This document shows, in pieces, positions 1 to 8,366 of a DNA stretch of 40,121 nt; within the stretch, counting starts at the first letter, position 1; each line of letters starts with the position of its first letter. Source of the DNA: Pricia antarctica (GTDB lineage: Bacteria; Bacteroidota; Bacteroidia; Flavobacteriales; Flavobacteriaceae); the NCBI RefSeq assembly GCF_900101815.1, contig NZ_FNAO01000014.1, positions 1 through 40,121 on the forward strand, in the 5' to 3' direction. The position numbers and the translations under genes are program-made. The notes under the pieces were generated by a model that saw nothing but the letters and a program-made list of their open reading frames with translations, ran no database searches and was not told the origin of the DNA.

Positions 1-1
1 A

Positions 2-73
2 AAGAATATCGCTAAATTTGAGCTTAGACCGGAAGATGTCGGGTTTGGTAACATGATGAATATCAGTACTTAA
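2..73 (+). CDS. C-terminal end of an unknown protein (5' truncated by window edge)
   Basis: An open frame enters from the left edge and stops at TAA 71-73, giving a 23-residue tail containing FELRPEDVGFGN. The next gene starts 32 bases later on the same strand. The fragment is too short to assign a family. Confidence 0.4.
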   Translation, partial: KNIAKFELRPEDVGFGNMMNIST

Positions 74-105
74 AACTTGACGTTAGTTGGAAGCTGAATA
101 AAAAA

Positions 106-486
106 ATGAAAAGACTATATATAGGGACTGTTGGAATTTTACTTATTGCTGGTTGTGCAGGACTTGAGAAAAAAGAAATCAAGTTGGAAGAGGTAGGACT
201 TGATGACTGTATGGGAAAAAGCATAATCTTAACTATACCAACTGGATTAAAAAAAACTGACCGAAATTATTAGGAAGAAGGATTTATCATATCCTATTCT
301 TTTACCGATTCGAGCAGCATATCTGTTCTTTGTGGTGGAAATGCCGAGTTGAATCTATCTCAAATTTCTGACGAAAATAAAATGTCGCGGAAAGAAAGAA
401 TTCTAGGTAGAACTATGATATATGAAAATGTTTCAAAAGAACGGAAAATGGAATTTGATAAAGCTTTTGATAAGATGATGGAATAA
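106..486 (+). pseudogene. Small lipoprotein gene interrupted by an in-frame amber codon
   Basis: ATG 106 opens a typical lipoprotein signal peptide (MKRLYIGTVGILLIAGC, lipobox Cys at about residue 17). The frame meets TAG at 271-273 after 55 codons. The same frame then continues without another stop to TAA 484-486, adding about 70 hydrophilic residues. A single nonsense change in a gene of about 126 codons explains this best. No family is recognised. Readthrough or a sequencing error are alternatives. Confidence 0.6.
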
Positions 487-573
487 AGCCAGTGCCTAAC
501 AACCTATTCTACAGCTCATCGAAAAAAACTTCGATAACAACGCTTACCCAAATTTTCTAAACTATTGCATCCT

Positions 574-1632
574 ATGAAAGCAAAAGGTATAATCTTACTC
601 GGAATGTTGACAGTCGTTTTCTTCGGCTGCAAAAAAGAAGACAACAGATTTTCATTAAATGGCAAAATAGCTGGAAATTACAAGGGCTACATTTTTCTAA
701 AGTACAATGATGTGCTCGATAGTTCCTTAGTAATGGACAACTCGTTTACATTTAAAGGAAAAGTAGCGTTCCCCACGGTGGGGGTTTTATACCCGGGACG
801 ACCGTCCTCGACCGATATGATGACCTTGGGGACATTAATGTTGGAAAATAGTCCGATCGATATATATGCAAAATATTCATTTAAGAACTCAAATATGGGT
901 ATGACGAAATTTTTGGATATAGATAGCATTTATGGTTCTGAAAGCCAAAATTTGAGAGACCGTTTCGAAGATAAAATGAGTGAAACGGTCCATAATGAAA
1001 AAGTCGATAGTATAAAAGGGGGTTCGCTATACAATAACCTTCACGAATTCATATCCGACAACCCCAGATCCGTAATGAGCGGGGAATATCTTGCAGGCTT
1101 AGGCAGTTATTTCAATTATCTTGACGACGATCAATTTGAGAGGCTTTTAAAGCTGATGGATACCAGTTATCAAGATAAGGGAGACCTGAACAAAATTAGG
1201 AGTCTCATCAAGCAAAGTAAGCTCTTCAAAGATGGAAATATACCACCTGACCTCATATTGCCGAACCAAGAAGGTAATATGGTGGACAGGCTATCCTTCA
1301 AGGGAAATGTCGTATTACTGGAATTCTGGGCCTCTTGGTGTGCCCCCTGTAGGCAGACCAATCCGGAACTGTTGAATGTATACGATTCATTTAGAACCGA
1401 AGGATTTGAAATATTCGGGGTTTCGATCGACAGGAACAAACAAGAATGGCAAATGGCGATAAAAGAGGATGATTTGGGCTGGCCACAGGTTATAGATTCA
1501 TTACGGAGTACTGAAAAAACATATAATCTCAATTCGATACCCTTCAATCTGCTTCTGGATCGTGAAGGAAGAATAATGGCCCAAAACGTTAAGCCCGGTG
1601 AATTAAGTAAAATACTGGTCCGAGTACTATAA
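574..1632 (+). CDS. TlpA/ResA-like thiol-disulfide oxidoreductase lipoprotein
   Basis: The start at 574 is preferred over an in-frame ATG nine bases earlier, because it begins directly with the lipoprotein signal (MKAKGIILLGMLTVVFFGC). The middle part (about residues 25-120) resembles the DUF4369-type beta-rich domain that often precedes a thioredoxin fold in Bacteroidota. The C-terminal about 130 residues form a TlpA/AhpC-TSA-like thioredoxin domain with the redox motif WCAPC at about residues 255-259, inside FWASWCAPCRQTNPEL, and a later cis-proline-type segment (LNSIPFNLLLD). Such proteins are membrane-anchored in the periplasm and reduce or shuffle disulfides. The specific partner is unknown. 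The gene stands alone, with more than 300 bases before the next gene. Confidence 0.88.
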   Translation: MKAKGIILLGMLTVVFFGCKKEDNRFSLNGKIAGNYKGYIFLKYNDVLDSSLVMDNSFTFKGKVAFPTVGVLYPGRPSSTDMMTLGTLMLENSPIDIYAKYSFKNSNMGMTKFLDIDSIYGSESQNLRDRFEDKMSETVHNEKVDSIKGGSLYNNLHEFISDNPRSVMSGEYLAGLGSYFNYLDDDQFERLLKLMDTSYQDKGDLNKIRSLIKQSKLFKDGNIPPDLILPNQEGNMVDRLSFKGNVVLLEFWASWCAPCRQTNPELLNVYDSFRTEGFEIFGVSIDRNKQEWQMAIKEDDLGWPQVIDSLRSTEKTYNLNSIPFNLLLDREGRIMAQNVKPGELSKILVRVL

Positions 1633-1955
1633 AACATGTGTAAAACTACTGCAATGGGGGCGTTATTAATTAAAAGTTGGAAATTGTACACTTGAACTAT
1701 TAAATAGTCTACGCTAATAAACAAAATGGTGGTTTATACTACCACGAACTCATCTTTTGGATAGTTCCATAATTGGAACGTTTTAAGGGGCTACATCTTA
1801 ATCTTCCTTGGCTTACTTCATCCTGCGTTAATCTGGACTTTAAAATTTATGGGTATATTTATCACTAGGTGACAGCTACCCTTCCATTGGCATTTTTGTT
1901 ACAATTTCCCATCTTTAGCGTACGTTTTCGCACCAATGGACTTGATATCCTTAGT
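1633..1955. other. Intergenic region without a recognisable gene
   Basis: No convincing coding frame or RNA gene is seen. The promoter of the downstream S41 protease gene should lie here. An upstream extension of the protease frame (from 1869) exists, but it lacks a lipoprotein signal at its front and is judged non-coding. Confidence 0.5.
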
Positions 1956-4169
1956 ATGACCATAAAATGTTTATTTTTTTGTTCGGCGTTGCTTATTTCT
2001 TTCTCGGGCTGTATTTCCCAGAGTAGCAACGAAGTCAACAATCTCGATTTTGAAAGAAAAGGACCCGACAGCACAATGCCCAACAAATGGTATAAAATTG
2101 GAAATGATACTGTTTCCATGGATTCGATGCAGGTAAGCTCCGGCAAATATTCTACTTTGATCAAATCAAATTCTGAAGGAGAGTCTTTCGGTTCGATACT
2201 TAATATCATTGGTGCTTCTCCCAAGGGTCAAGAAGTTCGATTGGAGGGGTATATGAAACTTGAGAATGTAGAAAACGGTAATGCAGATCTATTCTTATCG
2301 ATAAGCAGACATGGCTCGACCTTGGCTTACAGCGATCTGAAGAAGGAGAATGTTCATGGTACTAAAGATTGGACCAAATATAGTGTCAGTGCTAAATTAC
2401 CGAAGAGAACAAGTCAGATCCACGTAGGCGGTGGGCTATCGGGTACTGGGAGCGTATGGTTCGATAATTTCAATATCTACATTGACGGGAAAAACATTTC
2501 AACTATTAAAGAGGAAAAACCGATACAAGCATCATTTGAAACTAACGATAAATTCAAAAATAGTTCAGGCATTGAATTGAAGAACCCGGACCAATCGGAA
2601 ATAACCAGGCTATATAAAATCTGTAAAGTTTGGGGTCTCTTGAAATATAATCATCCGGATGTAGCAAAGGGAAAGTTCGATTGGGATTACGAACTTTTCA
2701 AGATATTACCTATAATCGATGCAGAAAATTTTGAGGGGAAATTACTTGATTGGATCAATTCTATCGGAAATCCTGGTCCTGAGACAACTCGGGACGATTA
2801 TGATTATGGCGAGGTCAAACTACGATCCAATTTGGACTGGATCTCCAACAAAAGCCTTTTTACTGAAAAAATCACCCAAAAACTTGATCAGATTAAAAAT
2901 AGCGCTATCGACGGCCAACATTTTTATGTCGGTTTTGATCCTTATGTAGGTAATCCAATTTTCACAAATGAATCCTCATATTCCGTTTTTGATTGGAACG
3001 ATAGCGGTATCAAACTTTTGGCTCTATTCCGGTACTGGAATATTATAAACTATTTCTTTCCATATAGAAACCTGATCGATGAAAACTGGGATTCGGTCCT
3101 GAAAAGGTTTATTCCGAAAATTTTGAATACAGACGACGAACAGTCATATAAAATAACTTTGATCGAGCTGTTCTCCAAAGTAGGTGATAGTCATATCAGC
3201 AATTCCATAAATGAGCAGGGTTTCAATGATTTTTTAGGAAGTAAAATTTTGCCCATTGAAATAGAATTCGTCGAGAATAAGGCATTGATAGCCGATTTGT
3301 TGGGGATCGATAAAGATTCCAGTAAAATCAGGGAAGGTGACGTGGTTACAAGTGTCGATAATGTAGAAATCATGAAACTGGTTGAACAGAGAAAAAAGTA
3401 TTATCCGTCATCGAACATATCGGTTCAATTGGCGGATATGTCAAAGGATATATTACGGACCGATGCCGATAAACTGCTTCTGACATATGAGAACAAAACC
3501 GGTTCCCATTCGGAGTATTTGAAGACCATCGATGTAAGCGAGATTGCATTTGAAAATCATATTATCCCCTCAAGCATGGAATTTGGAGGCGATATCGGAT
3601 ACATTAATGCCGCACAATTACGAAAAGGGGAAATACACAATTTAATGAAATCCTTTACTGAAAAAAAGGGCATCATAGTAGACCTAAGGGGTTACCCATC
3701 CGATGCTATTACTTATCCTTTAAGTGATTACTTGATGCCCGAACCAACACCGTTCGCAAGGACAACCTCTGGTAATATCAAGCCATTGGGGGAATTTACC
3801 TTTGGCAAAGAAATTTTGAGCGTTGGCAAAACTAATGTTAACTATTATAAGGGAAAAGTAGCGGTGCTGGTCGATCACAACACTATAAGTAATTCGGAGT
3901 TTACGGCGATGGCCCTGAGAGTAGCACCTAATGCTAAGGTAATAGGTAGTCAGACCGCGGGAGCGGACGGTAACGTTTCTGCATTGGTTCTGCCTGGAAA
4001 CGTAAGAACAAGATTTTCTGGAATCGGGGTTTACTATCCGGATGGAGGAGAAACACAAAGAAAAGGAATAATACCCGATATTATGGTTAATCCTTCAATT
4101 CTAGGTACAATTGAAGGCAAGGATGAAATTTTAGATGAAGCACTGATATTCATAAGGCAACCAAATTAG
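1956..4169 (+). CDS. S41-family (C-terminal-processing-like) peptidase, lipoprotein
   Basis: The start at 1956 gives a lipoprotein signal peptide (MTIKCLFFCSALLISFSGC) and a product of about 737 residues. Residues about 25-190 look like a beta-sandwich, carbohydrate-binding-like module (NLDFERKGPDSTMPNKWYKI, ending SVWFDNFNIYIDGK). A helical middle part follows, then a short PDZ-like stretch (IREGDVVTSVDNVEI). The S41 core is the C-terminal about 200 residues: GDIGYINAAQLRKGE, GIIVDLRGYPSD, then the nucleophile region ISNSEFTAMALR with Ser near residue 647, and SQTAGADGNV. Family members are Ser peptidases or tricorn-like hydrolases in the periplasm or on the outer membrane. The substrate is unknown. 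Confidence 0.85.
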   Translation: MTIKCLFFCSALLISFSGCISQSSNEVNNLDFERKGPDSTMPNKWYKIGNDTVSMDSMQVSSGKYSTLIKSNSEGESFGSILNIIGASPKGQEVRLEGYMKLENVENGNADLFLSISRHGSTLAYSDLKKENVHGTKDWTKYSVSAKLPKRTSQIHVGGGLSGTGSVWFDNFNIYIDGKNISTIKEEKPIQASFETNDKFKNSSGIELKNPDQSEITRLYKICKVWGLLKYNHPDVAKGKFDWDYELFKILPIIDAENFEGKLLDWINSIGNPGPETTRDDYDYGEVKLRSNLDWISNKSLFTEKITQKLDQIKNSAIDGQHFYVGFDPYVGNPIFTNESSYSVFDWNDSGIKLLALFRYWNIINYFFPYRNLIDENWDSVLKRFIPKILNTDDEQSYKITLIELFSKVGDSHISNSINEQGFNDFLGSKILPIEIEFVENKALIADLLGIDKDSSKIREGDVVTSVDNVEIMKLVEQRKKYYPSSNISVQLADMSKDILRTDADKLLLTYENKTGSHSEYLKTIDVSEIAFENHIIPSSMEFGGDIGYINAAQLRKGEIHNLMKSFTEKKGIIVDLRGYPSDAITYPLSDYLMPEPTPFARTTSGNIKPLGEFTFGKEILSVGKTNVNYYKGKVAVLVDHNTISNSEFTAMALRVAPNAKVIGSQTAGADGNVSALVLPGNVRTRFSGIGVYYPDGGETQRKGIIPDIMVNPSILGTIEGKDEILDEALIFIRQPN

Positions 4170-4453
4170 ATGCAAATCATGTTGATAAAGTATAATTAAA
4201 CGATAGTCAAAATACCGTTAGATAAATGGTGAAGAATAACGGAAATAACATCGAGTACTTTGGATATCATGATGTAACGGAATTTGAACTTGCAGTTTAA
4301 AAAAACCCTAAGAAAGATAAGAGTGCAGTAAAACGAACGTTTGTTAGGACTGCTTTTAGCTCTAAAAGTTCTAATAAACCTATTCTCCATTAATAAAACT
4401 GGTAGCACTTAATCCCACCTTAATCTAGACTATCTAAACCGATTAATCAACGC

Positions 4454-4744
4454 CTAAAGATGTCGCTTGAAATCACGTATCTGGCTTAAAATACGAACAA
4501 CGAAGATGCCCTTTCCGGTCGGTTCGTAGAAAATTGTGTGTGCCTTGTAGTTGTATCTTTTTAGTGGAGGCGCAAATTCTGAAGCACTGCGACCAAGGTC
4601 GGGATTATCCGCAAGGGTCTGTAGAAATTGGTATAACTCGGTAACATAAATATGCGTCTGTGATTCGCCCCAAGTCTCCAAAGTATAATCCACAATATCG
4701 TCGATATCGCCATTGGCTTTCGACGATAAATGATAGCTAGACAT
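4454..4744 (-). CDS. parE: ParE/RelE-superfamily toxin of element A
   Basis: The product is about 96 residues, starting at MSSYHLSSKANGDIDDIVDY. The start overlaps the antitoxin end by 8 bases and matches the start of the homologous toxin at 17670-17960. Typical ParE features are the N-terminal A..D...I..YT..TWGE helix pair, the NPDLGRS segment, and the strands YNYKAHTIFYEP and IFVVRILSQIRDFKRHL. ParE toxins poison DNA gyrase, while RelE relatives cleave mRNA; the sequence favours ParE. It forms an operon with the upstream antitoxin at 4737-5012. The pair probably stabilises the mobile element. Confidence 0.88.
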   Translation of the reverse strand: MSSYHLSSKANGDIDDIVDYTLETWGESQTHIYVTELYQFLQTLADNPDLGRSASEFAPPLKRYNYKAHTIFYEPTGKGIFVVRILSQIRDFKRHL

Positions 4745-5012
4745 TCCCGTTGCTTTTAGTTCTGTTCTTTTTCCGGATTTTAGCAGCTTCAAGAATTTCG
4801 TCAACGGACCTGATTTTAGAGCTCATACCGCTATCATAGCCTTCTTGTATAGCCGCCTTGGTGATTAGAAACTCCCTGTTACGCTCCTCATCCAAACGAA
4901 TTAGATGTCGCATATATTCGCTATCGTTCGCGAAACCGCCATTTTCAATTTGAAGCTTTATCCATTCTTCTTGAGCGGTAGTAATAGTCAATGATTTTCT
5001 GATTGTTGCCAT
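4737..5012 (-). CDS. parD: ParD/CopG-type antitoxin of element A
   Basis: The start is set at MATIRKSLTIT, as in the paralogue at 17962-18228, rather than 11 codons further upstream. The first about 45 residues form a ribbon-helix-helix DNA-binding domain (KSLTITTAQEEWIKLQI, then NDSEYMRHLIR). The C-terminal tail (EGYDSGMSSKIRSVDEILEAA) is the disordered, toxin-binding part. It overlaps the toxin by 8 bases, so translation is coupled. It is expected to repress its own promoter through the conserved upstream block at 5029-5063. Confidence 0.9.
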   Translation of the reverse strand: MATIRKSLTITTAQEEWIKLQIENGGFANDSEYMRHLIRLDEERNREFLITKAAIQEGYDSGMSSKIRSVDEILEAAKIRKKNRTKSNGNV

Positions 5013-5028
5013 AATCGTAAAATTAATT

Positions 5029-5063
5029 ACATACAATATACGCAATATAACATATTATTGGCG
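5029..5063 (-). promoter_or_regulatory. Putative ParD operator/promoter of element A
   Basis: A block of about 35 bases starts 16 bases upstream of parD. It is nearly the same as the block upstream of the second parD (18245-18280): both contain ACATACAATATACG and AACATATTA. Conservation of this spacer, when the rest of the flanks differ, supports an operator bound by the ribbon-helix-helix antitoxin. Confidence 0.6.
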
Positions 5064-5358
5064 CATAAAGTACTAAGCTTTTGTAAAACTGCTAATTTTG
5101 GCTTTTTAACAAGGGAGTAATTAATCCCACCTTTATTCAGACTTCCGGAAACCGACATTCGTTTAGGTTTGAGGGCAGTTTATCTAGACATTGCCGCTAA
5201 AAGAAAAACTAAAGCTTTCAGCTACGGCCGAGTGCCGTTTATCTATACTTCAACATTCAAAGAGAACCTGTAGCTCCGGTCTATAGGCAAGGAAGGCTAG
5301 AATATGCTTTGAAAACAATCCCAAGTTAGTATGTACACTGTTTAAATCACTTCAATAA
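5064..5358. other. Non-coding spacer between parDE and the lipoprotein gene
   Basis: No gene is seen. A 13-base sequence, TTAATCCCACCTT (5121-5133), also occurs in direct orientation on the other side of parDE (4409-4421). In both places a similar block ending CAGACT or TAGACT follows. Confidence 0.4.
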
Positions 5359-6681
5359 TTAATCTGTAGGATTTTTGATGGTAAGTATTTCTTTCTCGTA
5401 GTCTGTGTTACCAATCGATTCTTTTGGGGTAAATGACCTGTCAATAAAATCGGGATAAGATTCTGATTTTAGATTTAACGACGTACTTTGATATTGTAAG
5501 TTGTCCAAACTTAATCTTGGATATTGGGCAATAATTTCAGAAGGAAATTCCTTTAACTTGGTTATTGAATTAAATTCTGTAAAAATTGTCCATGCTGTTT
5601 GATCTTGACTTTGCTCTTCGATGTTTTCTGAGGTTATCCATTGGGATGAACTATATACATAATTAATATCAGCACTAAATTGAAAATCAAGAACTGATTC
5701 ACCCTGAAAATTGAAATCAGGTTTTTCAGGTATGGCTAATTCGAAAGTGGGTCTTCCGTTTTTAAGGTATTGATAGCTATATGAGTCTTCTAGCATATCG
5801 ATTGAAAAGAATATTTTATGTTTGTCAAAAATATCTAAGTATCCTATCTTCAATTGACCAAAAGGGAGCTGATCTTCGGATGAAATAAAGTTTTGGTGGT
5901 ACGCGAAACCATCATTTCCTACATAGGCAACGTCTTCTGACAGCCCATTAATTAAGTATAGGTAATCAATTTCTTGATTAGGAAGACTGATGGTAAGATA
6001 GTTTTCGAAAAACGAAAAGTCATTGTAATCTAGTATTAAATTTTGTCCATCTTGAGTATTTTCAAAAATTTTATATTTAACATTGTTGAGTCCGTCAACA
6101 ATGGTGAGGATATATCGATTTTGTTGATAAATATGGATTTCTGGTAATGAGAGTGAGTTGCTACCTCTTTGAAGATAATAAGACCGAACGGGGCTGATTG
6201 ATTCCAAACTTGATAAGGTGTAATCAATATAATTCGGTACATTCTCAACAAAAAGTGAGAAACTGCCTGGTACTGTTGGGTTTACTTCTCTAGGGGTGCT
6301 AGGGAAATATTCAAGATTCCAAAAACTTTCTTTTGCAATATTAGGATAAGTGGTCAAAAAAAATCGGGAAATATTTAAACTTGGTAGATATGCACGTCTA
6401 AAGGTAGTTATTGTAAACTGATTGGGTATTTCGTTTTCCAAGGCCTTAAATTCAGTCGTACTGCCGTTTGCCAGTTGCCTATAATCTAAAAGATTTCCAT
6501 TTTTATCATTGATAATTATCCATTCTTCAATGTTTTCAGGAATATATTCATCAGCGACCATTATCGAAAAATAGATGTCATTATTAGATATCTCAGGCTT
6601 CTCCGGCGGAGCTTCTTCTTTTTTACAGTTTAACAGCGCGAGCATAGTGATCGAGAGAAAGATTAGTTTGTTTGGTTTCAT
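5359..6681 (-). CDS. Hypothetical lipoprotein, unknown function
   Basis: The product has 440 residues, with a clear lipoprotein signal (MKPNKLIFLSITMLALLNC, Cys at residue 19) and then an acidic/proline linker (KKEEAPPEKPE). The rest is beta-rich, aromatic and moderately acidic, suggesting a surface or periplasmic beta-sandwich protein. I see no catalytic motif and do not recognise the family. It lies alone, between parDE and the mobilization region, and is likely element cargo. Confidence 0.7.
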   Translation of the reverse strand: MKPNKLIFLSITMLALLNCKKEEAPPEKPEISNNDIYFSIMVADEYIPENIEEWIIINDKNGNLLDYRQLANGSTTEFKALENEIPNQFTITTFRRAYLPSLNISRFFLTTYPNIAKESFWNLEYFPSTPREVNPTVPGSFSLFVENVPNYIDYTLSSLESISPVRSYYLQRGSNSLSLPEIHIYQQNRYILTIVDGLNNVKYKIFENTQDGQNLILDYNDFSFFENYLTISLPNQEIDYLYLINGLSEDVAYVGNDGFAYHQNFISSEDQLPFGQLKIGYLDIFDKHKIFFSIDMLEDSYSYQYLKNGRPTFELAIPEKPDFNFQGESVLDFQFSADINYVYSSSQWITSENIEEQSQDQTAWTIFTEFNSITKLKEFPSEIIAQYPRLSLDNLQYQSTSLNLKSESYPDFIDRSFTPKESIGNTDYEKEILTIKNPTD

Positions 6682-7535
6682 TATTCTAGGATTTTCGGCT
6701 CTATTTTACAGTATGTATTTGCCCCGAAATAAGAGTACTACCCTATAACGTTTTCTTTGGAATAATATTTTTATTAGCTCCAGTTATTAAAATATTCTAT
6801 GAGATCATCTTGGGTTCGTCTTGATTATTATTCCTCTTTTAAACAGTTCGGTTTTAGGGGAAGCTTACAGTATGGTTTATTAAATCCTACTATTATTTAA
6901 ACTTAGAAATCAAATTCAAATAGAATTTTATGGTTGACGATTCCAAAAATCATGGAAAGAAAGACCGTCATAAGACCCCAAGCACTGAAAAACGTAAGGC
7001 AACCCTTCGACCTGAAGAAGGAAATGCAATTTTTTGCGCTCGGTCTTTCCGAACCACTTCGGTCCTGCTAATATGTAAATCGGCAAAATTTAAGTATAAC
7101 CTTTCTCCCCCCCTTCCACCGAAAACTTGGATATTTTTATACCGTTACCATTTAGTCAAACTTTTTACTTACGAGAAAAATTTGCTACTAATTACGTAAT
7201 TCATTAATTAAACAATTATTTAGTTAACGAACTACATAACTACTTTAATGATAAGTCTCAACATCATCAGAACCTTATGCTTTATAATTTCTAAAAATCA
7301 ACGTACAGCCAAAACTCGGATATATATTCTATTTAGAAAGGCGGCTTTAGGATATATTTATAGACAAACCTTACGACAGGCGAATGCCTTATTTTGGATA
7401 TGGTCGGTTGAATGTATTCAATACATCTAGAATCTGAAAAATACTTATTACACAAATAGGATTTTCATAATTGGTCCATAACCATAAAAACATAGACCCT
7501 TAACTAAGGTATGCCATTGAGTAAGATTATAGGAT
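6682..7535. other. Long AT-rich region with no supported gene
   Basis: Short open frames exist here (for example a 39-codon frame at 6952-7071 containing QPFDLKKEMQFFALGLSEPL), but none has a convincing start, homology or length. The region leads into the structured segment upstream of mobC. Confidence 0.45.
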
Positions 7536-7790
7536 GAATCTTTGTTTGCCGGACATCGAATCCCTCCGGCCCGCTCCTGCGGAAATCGGGCAACCTTCCA
7601 CTCCAATCCTCCCCGGACGGACACGCTTCGCCGGTCCGTCCGTGAAGTCTTTCCATTGCAGTTTTGCCCGATCTCCTCGGCCGCGCAAAAGCACAAGCGG
7701 TAAAAAAACCGCTTGATCTTTCCTCTCCCTACCCACAAAAATTTGGACAATTCCCAAATCCCCTATTTTTTTCGACACCATATTAGACTA
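7536..7790. other. GC-rich structured region upstream of the mobilization genes
   Basis: This GC-rich island sits in an AT-rich spacer and holds three perfect inverted repeats. ATCGGGCAA (7585-7593) pairs with TTGCCCGAT (7664-7672). Nested inside, CGGACGGAC (7614-7622) pairs with GTCCGTCCG (7634-7642). A third hairpin, CAAGCGGT/ACCGCTTG with a six-A loop, lies at 7694-7715. No frame is convincingly coding. From the position before mobC-mobA, I infer part of an origin-of-transfer region or a structured non-coding RNA. From memory, similar GC-rich segments accompany mobilization genes in other Bacteroidota elements. Confidence 0.5.
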
Positions 7791-7924
7791 GATAAATCGT
7801 TCTTCTGTACCCATATGGTCGAATATGATTCCATATGATTTAATGACTTAAAATATTGATAATAAGATTATTATAATCAGATTTGATGTACTATATTTAT
7901 CCACGTAGGTGGATAGCGAGGTGT

Positions 7925-7986
7925 ATTCTAAGTAACTTAGAATCGTCTACTTCTTGCGAAGTGTTTTGCCCTAAAAAGCAACAAAA
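7925..7986. other. oriT: Candidate oriT (palindrome plus hairpin directly before mobC)
   Basis: ATTCTAAGT-A-ACTTAGAAT (7925-7943) is a perfect palindrome of 9-base arms. It is followed by ACTTC-ttgc-GAAGT (7949-7962) and a T-rich stretch up to the mobC start at 7987. Relaxase origins usually have an inverted repeat next to a nick site just upstream of the mob operon, and this arrangement fits. The nick position cannot be read from the sequence alone. Confidence 0.5.
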
Positions 7987-8364
7987 ATGAAAGAGCGGAA
8001 AAGAGGCCGAAAACAATTGGGAGATAGAAAGCGATACCATAACGTCATGCTTAGATTCAACGATACGGAATATGAAAAATTAGGTCATATATGTAAATCA
8101 TATCATCTCGATATAACAAAAAGGGGAACGATAAGTCCGCTGTTAAGAAGATTGGTTCTTAACCAAGAAGCGGAAGAAAAGGATAGGCTCCCCGATACCT
8201 CGAAACTTGCCTATCATTTCAACAAAATCGGAAACAATATCAATCAACTGGTCAAACTTGCCCACCATAAAAGTCTTAGAAGCCCTAACAGCGACCTGCA
8301 ATATGAGATACGAAAAACGAACGAATTGCTATATGCTCTTTTTGAAATCATAAACGAAAAATAG
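7987..8364 (+). CDS. mobC: MobC-like relaxosome accessory protein (element A)
   Basis: The product has 125 residues. The basic N-terminus (MKERKRGRKQLGDRKRYHNVMLRFNDTEY) and following helices fit the ribbon-helix-helix-type accessory proteins that bind oriT and recruit the relaxase. The segment YHFNKIGNNINQLVKLAH is the characteristic MobC/BmgB motif. The relaxase gene starts 3 bases after its stop codon, so the two are co-transcribed. Confidence 0.87.
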   Translation: MKERKRGRKQLGDRKRYHNVMLRFNDTEYEKLGHICKSYHLDITKRGTISPLLRRLVLNQEAEEKDRLPDTSKLAYHFNKIGNNINQLVKLAHHKSLRSPNSDLQYEIRKTNELLYALFEIINEK

Positions 8365-8366
8365 GA

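Noticed and set aside
1869-1955. Upstream extension of the S41 protease
   Set aside because: The lipoprotein signal peptide begins at 1956; an N-terminal extension before it would be abnormal.
6930-7430. Short plus-strand frames of 60-89 codons
   Set aside because: Low-complexity or unlikely composition, no start signal, no family resemblance.
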